From CAZDQL01 sp964507325 (GTDB lineage Bacteria > Planctomycetota > UBA1135 > GCA-002686595): a DNA stretch of 45,463 nucleotides. The notes beneath the pieces are model-generated. The model had not been told where the DNA came from, searched no databases, and saw nothing but the letters and a program-made list of their open reading frames with translations. Numbering within the stretch: position 1 is the first letter of the stretch; each line of letters begins with the position of its first letter. Of the stretch, positions 16,342 through 24,183 are shown one piece after another. The DNA lies in NCBI GenBank assembly GCA_964507325.1, contig CAZDQL010000052.1:1-45463 (forward strand), given 5' to 3'. The translations under genes were made by a program, and so were the position numbers.

Positions 16342-17421
16342 TCAGCGGCCGCGGCGCAGGGCGCGCAGGCGCCGCAGCTCGGCTGCATCCTCGTCGAGCA
16401 GCTCGTCCAGGTGCCGGAAGATCTCGCTCGGATCCTCGCGCTCCCGGGCGGCCAGGGCGGCGCGGTACTCCTCCAGCCTGTAGAGGAAGTCCCCCAGGGT
16501 GTCGCGTCCGCCGTCCCGCCCGTCGCGCCCGCAGCCGGCGTGATCCAGGAGCAGGGCGTTGAGAGCCTGCTCGAACTGCCCCGCCATCGGGTAGGCGAGC
16601 AAGGGCTTGCGCAGCCACAGGCACTCGGTCATCAGCGTGAAGCCGGCGGTCGCGACCACCGCGCGCGCGGAGGCCAGGTCCGCCAGGAACCCCGCCTTGG
16701 AGAAGGGGCGGAAGACCCGATTCCCCTCCTCGCCCTCCCGCTCGAAGCCGTACACGAGGAAGCGCTCCGCCGGGCAGCACTCCAGGTCCTCCAGCAGACC
16801 ATCGAAGCCCTTGGTGGCGTAGACCAGGACGTGCTCCCCCTCGACCGGCTCGAGCTCCTGCACCTCGCGCCTCAGGATCGGCGCGACGAGCCGCGTGCGC
16901 TCGTTCCTCACCTGGCCCCGGAAGAAGGTGGTCACCAGGGCCGCGTCGGGGCTGGGCACCAGCATGCGCACCACCGTCTGCGCCAGCTTGGCCTCCCGCG
17001 CCAGCTCCGCAGGGCAGGGGTAGCGCATGTAGCGCATGCGGTGCTGGTTGTCGACACTGAGCAGGGGCAGCCCACGATGACGCGCCAGGTAGCCGGTCAT
17101 CGGCTCGAAGTCGGTGATCACGATCCGGGGCTCGAACTCCTCCAGGCCCCAGCGGCGCAGCTCCCGTAGCGAGCGCCACCCGTCCCCCAGGCGCGCCAGG
17201 TTCTCGGTGAAGGTGCGCACGACCGAGACCCGGTTCTGCGAGGTGGCGATCGAGAGCCCCTCGATCTCGAGCACCTCGAACTCCTGCGCCAGGTTCCGGT
17301 AGCCGCGGTCGTAGCTCGCCACGCGCACCTCGTGGCCGCGCCCCTCGAGGTGGCGGATCACCACGCGGGCGCGGGAGGAGTGCCCCGAGCCCTCGCCCGA
17401 TACGCCGTAGAGGATCCTCAC
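16342..17421 (-). CDS. MJ1255-type glycosyltransferase
   Basis: 359 residues from a GTG at 17421 (VRILYGVSGEGSGHSSRA), where the family starts; the frame runs further upstream only by chance. The protein matches the MJ1255/VC2487 family (Glyco_trans_1_3, GT-B fold), related to MurG-like UDP-GlcNAc transferases. Features: glycine-rich GVSGEGSGHSSR at the N-terminus; VITDFEPMTGYLARHRGLPL near 110-130; LSVDNQHRMRY; VYATKGFD near 225; and the C-terminal nucleotide-sugar region ATAGFTLMTECLWLRKPLLAYP and GQFEQALNALLLDHAG. Probably cytoplasmic or membrane-associated, adding a sugar to a lipid-linked or envelope glycan; donor and acceptor are unknown. A purine-rich stretch directly precedes the GTG, too close for a normal Shine-Dalgarno. 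Confidence 0.82.
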   Translation of the reverse strand: MRILYGVSGEGSGHSSRARVVIRHLEGRGHEVRVASYDRGYRNLAQEFEVLEIEGLSIATSQNRVSVVRTFTENLARLGDGWRSLRELRRWGLEEFEPRIVITDFEPMTGYLARHRGLPLLSVDNQHRMRYMRYPCPAELAREAKLAQTVVRMLVPSPDAALVTTFFRGQVRNERTRLVAPILRREVQELEPVEGEHVLVYATKGFDGLLEDLECCPAERFLVYGFEREGEEGNRVFRPFSKAGFLADLASARAVVATAGFTLMTECLWLRKPLLAYPMAGQFEQALNALLLDHAGCGRDGRDGGRDTLGDFLYRLEEYRAALAAREREDPSEIFRHLDELLDEDAAELRRLRALRRGR

Positions 17422-17517
17422 CCCCCCTTCATAGCGGTGGTCGGCTCCCCCACCAAGGGTGGTCGAGCCGGGTATGCTAGCCGTGGCGAATCTGTGCCAA
17501 TCCCGCCACCGATCCAC

Positions 17518-18084
17518 ATGCCTGCAAAGCAAGAGACCTACCGCGTCCAGGTTCGAGGCATGCTTGCGCCCCGCCACACCCTGCTGGACGGCCAAGGTCG
17601 CCCCCTGGGCACCCTGCAGGTCCGCCGCAACCGCTGGGGGCTGACCGTCGCCGCGGAGTATCAGCCTGAGAAAGGGGAGCGCCTGACCCTGCAGCGCGAT
17701 CCTGGCTTGCAGCGGGCCCAGTTCACCCTCTGGACCGAGGGGCGCGAGTGGCTGGGGTCCTCGCTGCGTTGGCACCCGGGGCGCCGGCAGATCGATGTCT
17801 GGACTGGGAGCAAACCCCTGCGCATGGTGCCCCGTACGGGGTTCGCCCGTGGCTGGCGCATCCTGGCCCCCAGGACCGGGGAGCTGGCGCGTATCGTGGC
17901 GCCCCTGGTCGGCCGCGGGTGCACGATCGAGCGCCTGCGCAAGATCGACCCCGAGCTCTTGATCTTCTGCTACTTCCTCGGCTCCCTGAGCCTGGGCGAG
18001 TCCCTCTGGCCCACCACCCTGGACGCCCAACCGCGCGAGGCGGGGGCGGGACGGACCGGGACCTCGGCCTCCACCGGGGGTTGA
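17518..18084 (+). CDS. Small protein of unknown function
   Basis: 188 residues from the ATG at 17518 (MPAKQETYRVQVRGML); an in-frame GTG at 17494 would add eight. I do not recognise a family. The sequence looks like a beta-rich domain (TYRVQVRGML, TLLDGQGRPLGTLQVRR, LTVAAEYQPEKGERLTLQRD, QFTLWTEGREWLGSSLRW, RQIDVWTG), faintly like the phospholipid-scramblase/tubby-like (LOR) barrel. It is followed by a helical tail (RKIDPELLIFCYFLGSLSLGE) and a Gly/Ala/Thr-rich end. No signal peptide. The gene is divergent from the MJ1255-type transferase (96 bp) and may share its control region. Confidence 0.6.
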   Translation: MPAKQETYRVQVRGMLAPRHTLLDGQGRPLGTLQVRRNRWGLTVAAEYQPEKGERLTLQRDPGLQRAQFTLWTEGREWLGSSLRWHPGRRQIDVWTGSKPLRMVPRTGFARGWRILAPRTGELARIVAPLVGRGCTIERLRKIDPELLIFCYFLGSLSLGESLWPTTLDAQPREAGAGRTGTSASTGG

Positions 18085-18218
18085 TTTCGGGCCTCGAGCT
18101 GCCGATCGAATCTTCACCAATCCGAGGGAAGAAACCCCCCACCGCTCAGGTCTCAGCGCCCCGGCGCTGGTCCGCACCGCCCACCCACCACTGAGATCCA
18201 AATCACTGAGGTTCCTCG
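18085..18218. other. 134-bp intergenic region, nothing decisive
   Basis: Contains a short palindrome, agcgccccggcgct (near 18156), and a repeated cactgag (near 18190 and 18204). TGAGG about 8 nt before the 18219 ATG may be a weak Shine-Dalgarno. No promoter or RNA gene is recognised. Confidence 0.25.
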
Positions 18219-20195
18219 ATGCGTCCGTTCCTCGTCCTGCTGCTCGTCGTCGCCGCCGCGGTGACCTTCTATCTGGCCATGAACCCGGGTGGTAAGAAGT
18301 CCGACGAGGATTCCGCCCTCACCCCCGACGCGCCCCCCGCGGAGGCCACCACCCAGGATCCGCCCGGCGTGGCGGCCCTGGCGGATATCGACCCGGGCCG
18401 CGCCGTGGCGGATCCCAACCCCTCCGGGAACCCGAGCGAGCGCGACGTCGCCCATCCCGGCGGCCGCCGTGGGAACGCCATCAAGGGCCGCGTGGTGCTC
18501 GCGAACCAGGAACCGGTTGAGGATGCGGACGTGACGCTGACGCGCTACGGGCCGCTGGACTTCCTCTCGATGCCTGCCGAGGGGCAGGAACGCGTGGCGG
18601 ACCGCGCCGTCACCAGCAACAAGGAGGGACTTTTCTCCTTCCGCGACGTGGAGCCCGACACCACCTACACCTTGGTCGCCTACCACGGGCAGCACGGTCG
18701 CTGCACCGAGACCCACGTCTCCGTGGCCGATGGCGAGATCGGCGACGAGGTGCTGATGATCCTCTCCGCCGGGGCGCGCTTCTACGGTGCGGTCACCGAC
18801 ACCGCGAGCAACGTGGTGCCCGGCGCACAGGTGAGGCTGTCGACGATGGGTCTGGCGGCGTTGGACGTGGATCGCGCGGGCACGTTCACCGAGACGGACG
18901 CAGCGGGAAACTACGAATTCCACAACGTCGTCGCCGGCAACTACGCGTTGACCGTCGAGGCGGAGGGCTACGGCAGGACCTTGATCCAGCAGCTCAACAT
19001 CTCCGGGTCCGAGGACATCGAGCGCAACGTGGTGCTGCAGGTTGCCTACATGATCGGCGGGGTGGTGACCTCCTCGGAGGGACTGGCGATCGAGGGGGCC
19101 AAGGTCCAGGCCTACCAGAGGGCCAACCAGAAGGAGTCCACCAACTCCCAAACCCTGACCGACGAGAACGGGGATTTCCTGCTGGATGACGTGCGCGCGG
19201 GCAGCTACACGCTGGTCGTCCAGGCCCGTGGCTACGAGCCGTGGCGCGAGCCGCGTGTGGAGTCGGGTGAGATGGGTCTGGCCTTCGAGTTGGTGCGCCT
19301 GCCCACGGTCACCGGCCAGGTGCTCGACCCGTCGGGCAAGCCGCTCCCCAACTTCACGGTCCAACTGCGCCAGTTCGTCGCGAACACCGACCAGACGGTC
19401 AGCGTGCCCCGCACGCGACAGGTCATCAAGAACAGCGAGGACGGGGCCTTCGAGGTCGCCTGCCCGCGTGAGAACGACTATGTGGTCGAGGCGATGGCGG
19501 CCCCCTACGCCGCCTGCCAGTCGGAACGCTTCCACATCGCCAAGGGCCAGAAGCTGACGGGGATCGTGGTGCGCATGAACGCCGGCGGCACCATCAAGGG
19601 GCGCGTCATCGCGTCGGATGGATCCCCCGTGGGCGGCGCCAGGGTCAAGACCCACCACACGGACTTCGTCGACGACCCCTTCTGGAACAGCCTGGGTGAC
19701 GCCTACCCCTCGGCCGCGACCAAGACGGAGGTGCGCACCAAGGCGGACGGGACCTTCGTCATCGAAGAGCTCACCCCCGAGACCTACCAGGTCGACGTGC
19801 GTCACAGCGACTACGCCAACCTGGTCGTGCGCGGCATCGTGGTGACCGAGAACAGCACCGCCGAGACCGGGGACATCCGACTCTCGGTCGGCGCCAAGGT
19901 GTCCGGGACCGTCTACGGGCCCGACGGCCAGGGCCTGGCGGGGGCGCTGATCCAGCTGACCCTCAACGCCCAGGAGAGCGGGGACATATACGGCTCCCAC
20001 GACCAGGTGCGCACCAACGCCGAGGGGCGCTACATCTTCAACCACATTCCGGCCGGCCCCTACGAGATCTTCGTCCAGCGCCAGGGCGGCGGCAGCAACC
20101 CCTTCGAGGGTCTGTCCGACAGCACCCAGACACGCCGCTCGATCACCCTCGTCGAAGGACAGGAGTACGTGGAGGACTTCTCCTTCAGCAACTGA
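18219..20195 (+). CDS. Membrane-anchored protein of repeated carboxypeptidase-regulatory-like domains
   Basis: 658 residues. It starts with one hydrophobic segment (FLVLLLVVAAAVTFYLAM, residues 4-21), then an acidic, Pro/Ala-rich linker to about residue 85. Next come about six beta-sandwich repeats of the CarboxypepD_reg/transthyretin-like type, each opening with motifs such as IKGRVVLANQEPVEDADVTL, FYGAVTDTASNVVPGAQVRL, IGGVVTSSEGLAIEGAKV, VTGQVLDPSGKPLPNFTV, IKGRVIASDGSPVGGARV and VSGTVYGPDGQGLAGALI. Each closes with a GxYxLxVxAxGY-like strand. No enzymatic domain is present, so it is likely an extracytoplasmic adhesive or structural protein. It ends 19 bp before the SprT-like gene and resembles, in layout, the two tandem genes at 37.7-40.3 kb. 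Confidence 0.82.
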   Translation: MRPFLVLLLVVAAAVTFYLAMNPGGKKSDEDSALTPDAPPAEATTQDPPGVAALADIDPGRAVADPNPSGNPSERDVAHPGGRRGNAIKGRVVLANQEPVEDADVTLTRYGPLDFLSMPAEGQERVADRAVTSNKEGLFSFRDVEPDTTYTLVAYHGQHGRCTETHVSVADGEIGDEVLMILSAGARFYGAVTDTASNVVPGAQVRLSTMGLAALDVDRAGTFTETDAAGNYEFHNVVAGNYALTVEAEGYGRTLIQQLNISGSEDIERNVVLQVAYMIGGVVTSSEGLAIEGAKVQAYQRANQKESTNSQTLTDENGDFLLDDVRAGSYTLVVQARGYEPWREPRVESGEMGLAFELVRLPTVTGQVLDPSGKPLPNFTVQLRQFVANTDQTVSVPRTRQVIKNSEDGAFEVACPRENDYVVEAMAAPYAACQSERFHIAKGQKLTGIVVRMNAGGTIKGRVIASDGSPVGGARVKTHHTDFVDDPFWNSLGDAYPSAATKTEVRTKADGTFVIEELTPETYQVDVRHSDYANLVVRGIVVTENSTAETGDIRLSVGAKVSGTVYGPDGQGLAGALIQLTLNAQESGDIYGSHDQVRTNAEGRYIFNHIPAGPYEIFVQRQGGGSNPFEGLSDSTQTRRSITLVEGQEYVEDFSFSN

Positions 20196-20214
20196 TCCAG
20201 CACACTGGCGGGCC

Positions 20215-20979
20215 GTGAACGCGGTCTGGAGCACGACGGACTGGGAGGAGCTCCTCGGCGAGGAGTGCGCGTCTCCGATTCGCGTGGTCTACGGCCGCTC
20301 GCGCACCGTCCCCGTGCGCGCACGGCCCGAGACGATCGACGGGGCCGCGGGGCTGGTGGTGCACCTGCACCGCATGTTCGCCAACGCTCCGGAACAGGTG
20401 GCCCATGACCTGGCGCGCTGGCTGCGGGTCGGTCGCCGCGCGCGGGCGGCCTGCCGGCGGCTGGACGCCTGGATCGCGGAGGCGCTGGCCGCCCATCCTC
20501 CCCAAGCACGCCCTCTGCGGTTGCAGCCAGCCGGTCGCCACCACGACCTGAACGAGCTCGCCGCCAAGCTGGTCGAACGCGAGTTCGCAGCGGGTTTCGG
20601 GGTGCACGAGCCTCCGCTCCTCACTTGGGGTCGGCGCGGTCGCAGCCCGGGGCGCCACTCCCTGCGCCTGGGCAGCTACGACGCGGAGAAGCACCTGGTG
20701 CGCATCCACCCGGTCCTCGACCAGGCCAGCGTCCCGGTCTGGTTCCTGCGCTACATCCTGATGCACGAGCTCCTCCACGCCGCCCACCCCCCGCGCCGTG
20801 GACGGGGACGGCGCTGGATCCACCATGGCCGCGAATTCCGCCGCCGCGAGCGCGCCTACGGCGAGTACGCCCGCGCCCTGCGCTGGGAGGAGCACAACCT
20901 CCCGGGGCTGATCCACTCCGCCCGCACGGGCAAGCCCTTCCGCGCCCGGCCGGAGGCCGCTCAGCTGCCGCCGGGGTAG
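20215..20979 (+). CDS. SprT-like zinc metallopeptidase-type protein
   Basis: 254 residues from a GTG at 20215. The C-terminal third has a zincin motif MHELLH (His184, Glu185, His188), followed 16 residues later by HHGREF, where His204 is the likely third ligand. This is the arrangement of SprT/WSS1/YgjP-like proteins, some of which process DNA-protein crosslinks or act in stress responses. The N-terminal half (residues 1-120) is Arg/Ala-rich and predicted helical with no known domain. No signal peptide, so cytoplasmic. The gene follows the repeat protein by 19 bp, and its last 19 bp overlap the convergent CpsD-like gene. Substrate unknown. Confidence 0.72.
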   Translation: MNAVWSTTDWEELLGEECASPIRVVYGRSRTVPVRARPETIDGAAGLVVHLHRMFANAPEQVAHDLARWLRVGRRARAACRRLDAWIAEALAAHPPQARPLRLQPAGRHHDLNELAAKLVEREFAAGFGVHEPPLLTWGRRGRSPGRHSLRLGSYDAEKHLVRIHPVLDQASVPVWFLRYILMHELLHAAHPPRRGRGRRWIHHGREFRRRERAYGEYARALRWEEHNLPGLIHSARTGKPFRARPEAAQLPPG

Positions 20980-21725
20980 CCCTTCGAGGTGTCCAGCTCG
21001 TGGGCGCCGGTCAAGCAGGTGCCCAGGACGTTCCCCCCCAAGGACTCGAGGGTGTTGTGGGTCTGCTCCACGAAGTGGCGCGGGGTGGATCCCAGCCGCA
21101 CCACCAACAGGATGCCGTCCGCCATCGCCCCCAGAAGGCTGGCGTCGGAGATCGTCATCGCCTCCGGCGTGTCGAGCAGGACGTAGGAGAAACGCTGACG
21201 GAGCTGGTTGAGGAGCGTCCGCATGCGTTCGGAGGCGAGCAGCTCCGAGGGGTTGCCGGGCGGAGACCCCGCTCCCATCACGGAGACGCCGGGAACCGAA
21301 AGGGGCCGGATGGCGCGATCGAGGGGCAGGCGCCCCGAGAGCGCCTCGCTGAGACCCTGGCGGCGCGGCAGGTCGAGGTAGCCCTCGACCGAGGGGTCGT
21401 GCAGGTCGGCGTCCACCACCAGCACCTCGACCCCCGAGAGCTCCGCCATGGCCAGGGCCAGGTTGAGGGTGGCCACGGTCTTGCCCTCGCCGGGTAGGGC
21501 GCTCGTCACCACGAGGGTGTGGGAGGCGCCATCGGGGTTCAGGGCGTGGATCGAGTTGCGCAGGGCGCGGAACTGCTCCGCGATCTGCCCCCGCGGATCC
21601 CGCACCACCGCCAGCTCCTCGCGGCGCACCAGGATCGAACTCGACTCCCCCTCCGGGGCGGGGTGGATCCCGGGGAGATCGAGGTCGGGGAGAGGTTGGG
21701 GAGCGGGGATGGGATCGTCGACCAT
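20961..21725 (-). CDS. CpsD/CapB-like tyrosine kinase or ParA/MinD-type ATPase
   Basis: 254 residues from the ATG at 21725 (MVDDPIPAPQPLPDLDLPG); the frame stays open to 22004 but that part lies in a repeat element. The N-terminal 50 residues are Pro/Asp-rich. The ATPase domain has REQFRALR-like QIAEQFRALRNSIH, Walker A SALPGEGKT with Lys82, Walker A' VLVVDADLHDPSVEGYL and Walker B YVLLDTPEAM. These are hallmarks of BY-kinases (Wzc/CpsD C-terminal domain), which control polysaccharide export. The C-terminal tyrosine cluster typical of those kinases is reduced to one Tyr (KGYPGGS), and no Wzz-type membrane partner or polysaccharide export gene is next to it. It could be a stand-alone CpsD type or another MinD-like ATPase. 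Confidence 0.78.
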   Translation of the reverse strand: MVDDPIPAPQPLPDLDLPGIHPAPEGESSSILVRREELAVVRDPRGQIAEQFRALRNSIHALNPDGASHTLVVTSALPGEGKTVATLNLALAMAELSGVEVLVVDADLHDPSVEGYLDLPRRQGLSEALSGRLPLDRAIRPLSVPGVSVMGAGSPPGNPSELLASERMRTLLNQLRQRFSYVLLDTPEAMTISDASLLGAMADGILLVVRLGSTPRHFVEQTHNTLESLGGNVLGTCLTGAHELDTSKGYPGGS

Positions 21726-21800
21726 GGGTATCGCGGCAGATGGCCCATTCTGATCATCGGTTGGCTTGGGCCAAGCCCAAGAGCCCAAAGGCGACGAAAA

Positions 21801-22027
21801 CCCGACTGAACTGCCTCCCTTCCGTGGGCACCCCGGCCGGCCGGCGTCCCGGTCCCGTGTTCGAGCGGCCCCACAGACCGCGGGAGGAGGCACGCTCCGC
21901 GGCGCCAAGCTCCTCCTCCTCCCAGAGGGCCCCATCCAAGGGGGGGGCGCTCCAAATCCCTGGCAGCAATGGGGTTGCGGCGAAGCTCCCCGTTGGAAGC
22001 ACACTCAAGGGAGGCAGTTCGGTAGGG
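21801..22027. repeat. 227-bp element with inverted ends (repeat family 1)
   Basis: The ends are inverted: GAACTGCCTCCCTT at 21808-21821 and its exact complement at 22007-22020, 14 bp perfect. Outward the match continues imperfectly (CCCGACT against CCCTACC). The right half, read on the minus strand, aligns without gaps to the sequence starting at 45378, with about 55 of 80 positions identical by hand count, including CCGCAACCCC unchanged. Both copies read in one frame as ELPP, nine residues, AATPL. There is no recognisable transposase. It lies in the 338-bp gap between the CpsD-like gene and the next minus-strand gene, and it explains the spurious upstream extension of the former. Confidence 0.65.
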
Positions 22028-22030
22028 CCA

Positions 22031-22066
22031 GGCAGCCGGTTGAAGAACCCCCTCGGCGCGCTGCTA
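22031..22066. repeat. Solo copy of the palindromic element unit (repeat family 2)
   Basis: The stretch GGTTGAAGAACCCCCTCGG followed by CGCGCTGC and TA matches one end of the 161-bp element at 6114-6274 (plus-strand left end GTTGAAGAACCCCCTCGG; right-arm interior CGGCGCGCTGC). On the minus strand it runs from TA-GCAGC to GGCTGC, so the unit has GCAGC/GCTGC ends of its own. It also contains ccccct (22048-22053) and aggggg (22066-22071), a short terminator-like stem. The TA plus G forms the stop codon of the adjacent minus-strand gene. Confidence 0.6.
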
Positions 22067-24097
22067 GGGGGTCGGCCAGCGGTCACTCAGCTCCAACCGC
22101 CGCGGGGAGGGCTCGGGGAGCGGGGGCCAATCCGGCCCGTAGAGCCGCTCCGCGAGGGGGTGGCCGGTGCGGGCGGCGGCCGATCGCAGGCGGGCCTGGA
22201 AGCGCTGGTCCTCTTCGTCCCGACGTTCCCGGTGCAGGACCTCGACCGCCAGCTCGAGGGCGGGGAGCAGCTCCGCGGCGGCGACACCCGACTCGAGGGC
22301 CTCCACGAGCGCCTCTTGGGCCTCTTCCCCGGCTCCTCCGTCGGCGGCGACCAGGGCGCCGAGCTCGAGGAGCTCCCCGGGGTCCGGGGGGCGCTCCCCG
22401 TTCCCTCGCAGCCGGGCGACTTCGCGGGCCTCCCGTTCGGGGGGGAAGAGGTGCGCCAGGAGGGCCAGGCGGCGCAGGGTCTGGCCCCGCGGGCCGTCGA
22501 GGGGGGTGGCGGCGACGAGTTGTTCCAGTGCGGAACCGAGCCCCAGGCCACGCCAGCGACGCAGGGCGGCGGCGGTTTCGGGCAGTTGATCGGGCGGTTC
22601 GTCGAGCAGGGTGGTGAGGGCGGCGCGCGCCTCCTCCTGGCGGCCGAGGGCCGCGGCCCAGGCGACGACCACCAGGCGAGTCTGGCGATCACCCCCGGCG
22701 GGCCAGGTGTCCGGGCGGGCGCCCGTGGCGATCAGGAGGCGGGCGAGCTCCTCCGCCTCCCCCGCCCGCGCGGCCACGCGCAGGAGGGCCTCGGCCTGCA
22801 CCAGGGTCGGTGGCGCGCCACCCCCGGCGCCGACGCGCACCAGGGTGCGCAGAGCCTGCAGGGCGAGGAAGGGGGGGCAGGGCTCGGCCAGGAGCTCCCG
22901 GCAGCGCTGGGCTGCGCCCTCGTGGGCGCGGCCGTGGCCCTCGAGGATCACGAGGCGCATCCAACGGGAGGTCTCGCTCGCCCCGTCCCACCCCACCAGG
23001 AAGACCTCTGCCAGGGACTGGCCACGGGCCCCGATCGGTCCCGCGCGGCCCAGGGCCCGAGCCAGGCGGGAAGCGTGCGCGATACTGCTGGGTCGAGCGG
23101 CCTCCAAGTCCGCGTCGGCTGCGGCCAGGAGCCGCGAGGTGACTCCGGGATCGGAGAAGCTGGGCGCGACGCGCCCGCGGCCCGCGGCGAGCAGGAGCCC
23201 AGCGAGGGCGGCTTCCTCTCCGTCGCGGAGCCAGCGCGCTTCGAGCCAGGCGATCGCCGCCGGCCAGTCCAAGGCCGCGAGGGACCGCGCGCAGGCGGCG
23301 TTCCACTCCGGGTCGTACTCGCGCAGGCTCCCCCGCACCCACTCGAGGACGTGGTCGAGGGTGGTGGCGTCCCCCTCGTCCCCTCGCTTGCAGACGCGCA
23401 CCCAGGGCCGGGCTCGCCGCTGGCGACCCTCGACGGCACCACGGGGCTCGCCCTCCACGTCCCCCTCGCGGTAGCCGTGCACCTCGAAGGAGACGCGGCG
23501 GACCCCGACCAGGCTGGAGAGGACCGGCCCCCAGGGCCCCGCCAGACGCCCGCGCGCGGGGGGGCGGTCGGGCACGAAGCGGCGCACCACCGGGTCGAGC
23601 AGCGGATCGAGCACCAACGGAGCCGGTCCTCCACCGAGGCGGGCGAGGCGATCGACCACCACCCCCAGGTTGCCCTCCTCGGGGTCGAGGGAGATCGGGC
23701 GGGGCCAGTTCTCGGTCCATTCGTCGGGGAGGGCGCGGCGGCGCAGCGGCCTCTGCCTCGTCGTGGAGCTCCAACGGGCCAGGAGCTCTCCGATGGCGGC
23801 CTCGCCGACGCCGGCCACGGGCTCCTCGGAGTCGCTGGCCAGGAGCGCGGCGATCTCCAGGTGGCGGTCGTCGGCACCCAGGGCCTGCGCCAGGCGGGTG
23901 CGCGCCTCCGCGCCGCCGGCGCGGGCGGTCTCGGCGACCAGGGGGTAGTGGTCCCGCTCCAGGTGCACCGCCAACCAGCGTTGGGCGGCCAGGCGCTCCT
24001 CGGCCCGCGGAGCCTCGAGGCGCGCGAGCTGCGTGGAGACCTCGTCCGCCGGAGGTGCCGGAAGGAGGAGAGGCAGGAGGAGGAGGGAGGAGAACAT
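22064..24097 (-). CDS. Secreted helical-repeat protein of unknown function
   Basis: 677 residues from the ATG at 24097 (MFSSLLLLPLLLPAPPADEVS, a signal peptide). A longer start at 24145 lies inside the terminator hairpin of the upstream gene and is rejected. No family is recognised. The composition is very rich in Ala, Leu, Arg and Glu; residues about 22-115 and 330-640 are alpha-helical repeats of HEAT or TPR style (for example LARLEAPRAEERLAAQRWLA, EELARLLIATGARPDTW). Residues about 115-260 include a more beta-like part (LGVVVDRLARL, VRRVSFEVHGYREGDVEGE). The stop TAG comes from the repeat unit at 22031-22066. TAGGCT lies 11 nt before the ATG. Confidence 0.68.
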   Translation of the reverse strand: MFSSLLLLPLLLPAPPADEVSTQLARLEAPRAEERLAAQRWLAVHLERDHYPLVAETARAGGAEARTRLAQALGADDRHLEIAALLASDSEEPVAGVGEAAIGELLARWSSTTRQRPLRRRALPDEWTENWPRPISLDPEEGNLGVVVDRLARLGGGPAPLVLDPLLDPVVRRFVPDRPPARGRLAGPWGPVLSSLVGVRRVSFEVHGYREGDVEGEPRGAVEGRQRRARPWVRVCKRGDEGDATTLDHVLEWVRGSLREYDPEWNAACARSLAALDWPAAIAWLEARWLRDGEEAALAGLLLAAGRGRVAPSFSDPGVTSRLLAAADADLEAARPSSIAHASRLARALGRAGPIGARGQSLAEVFLVGWDGASETSRWMRLVILEGHGRAHEGAAQRCRELLAEPCPPFLALQALRTLVRVGAGGGAPPTLVQAEALLRVAARAGEAEELARLLIATGARPDTWPAGGDRQTRLVVVAWAAALGRQEEARAALTTLLDEPPDQLPETAAALRRWRGLGLGSALEQLVAATPLDGPRGQTLRRLALLAHLFPPEREAREVARLRGNGERPPDPGELLELGALVAADGGAGEEAQEALVEALESGVAAAELLPALELAVEVLHRERRDEEDQRFQARLRSAAARTGHPLAERLYGPDWPPLPEPSPRRLELSDRWPTP

Positions 24098-24125
24098 GAC
24101 TCCGCGGCAGCCTACCCGAAGGAGT

Positions 24126-24157
24126 GCGGCCCCGGCGAAGGACATCGCCGGGGCCGC
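24126..24157 (-). terminator. Strong GC hairpin after the tail-fibre-like gene
   Basis: Perfect 13-bp stem, gcggccccggcga (24126-24138) with tcgccggggccgc (24145-24157), 6-nt loop. It lies 27 bp beyond the stop codon of the minus-strand gene ending at 24184 and upstream of the next minus-strand gene, so it insulates the two. The T-run is absent on the minus strand (ACTCC follows); on the plus strand TTTCG follows. Confidence 0.75.
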
Positions 24158-24183
24158 TTTCGAAGAGGGGTGTCCCGCTGGAC

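Noticed and set aside
21726..22004. N-terminal extension of the CpsD-like protein (93 extra residues)
   Set aside because: The extension lies within the repeat element, is Pro/Arg/Gly-rich, and the family-like part begins after the ATG at 21725.
24098..24145. Upstream ATG at 24145 for the helical-repeat protein
   Set aside because: It lies inside the 13-bp-stem terminator hairpin; the ATG at 24097 begins a clean signal peptide.
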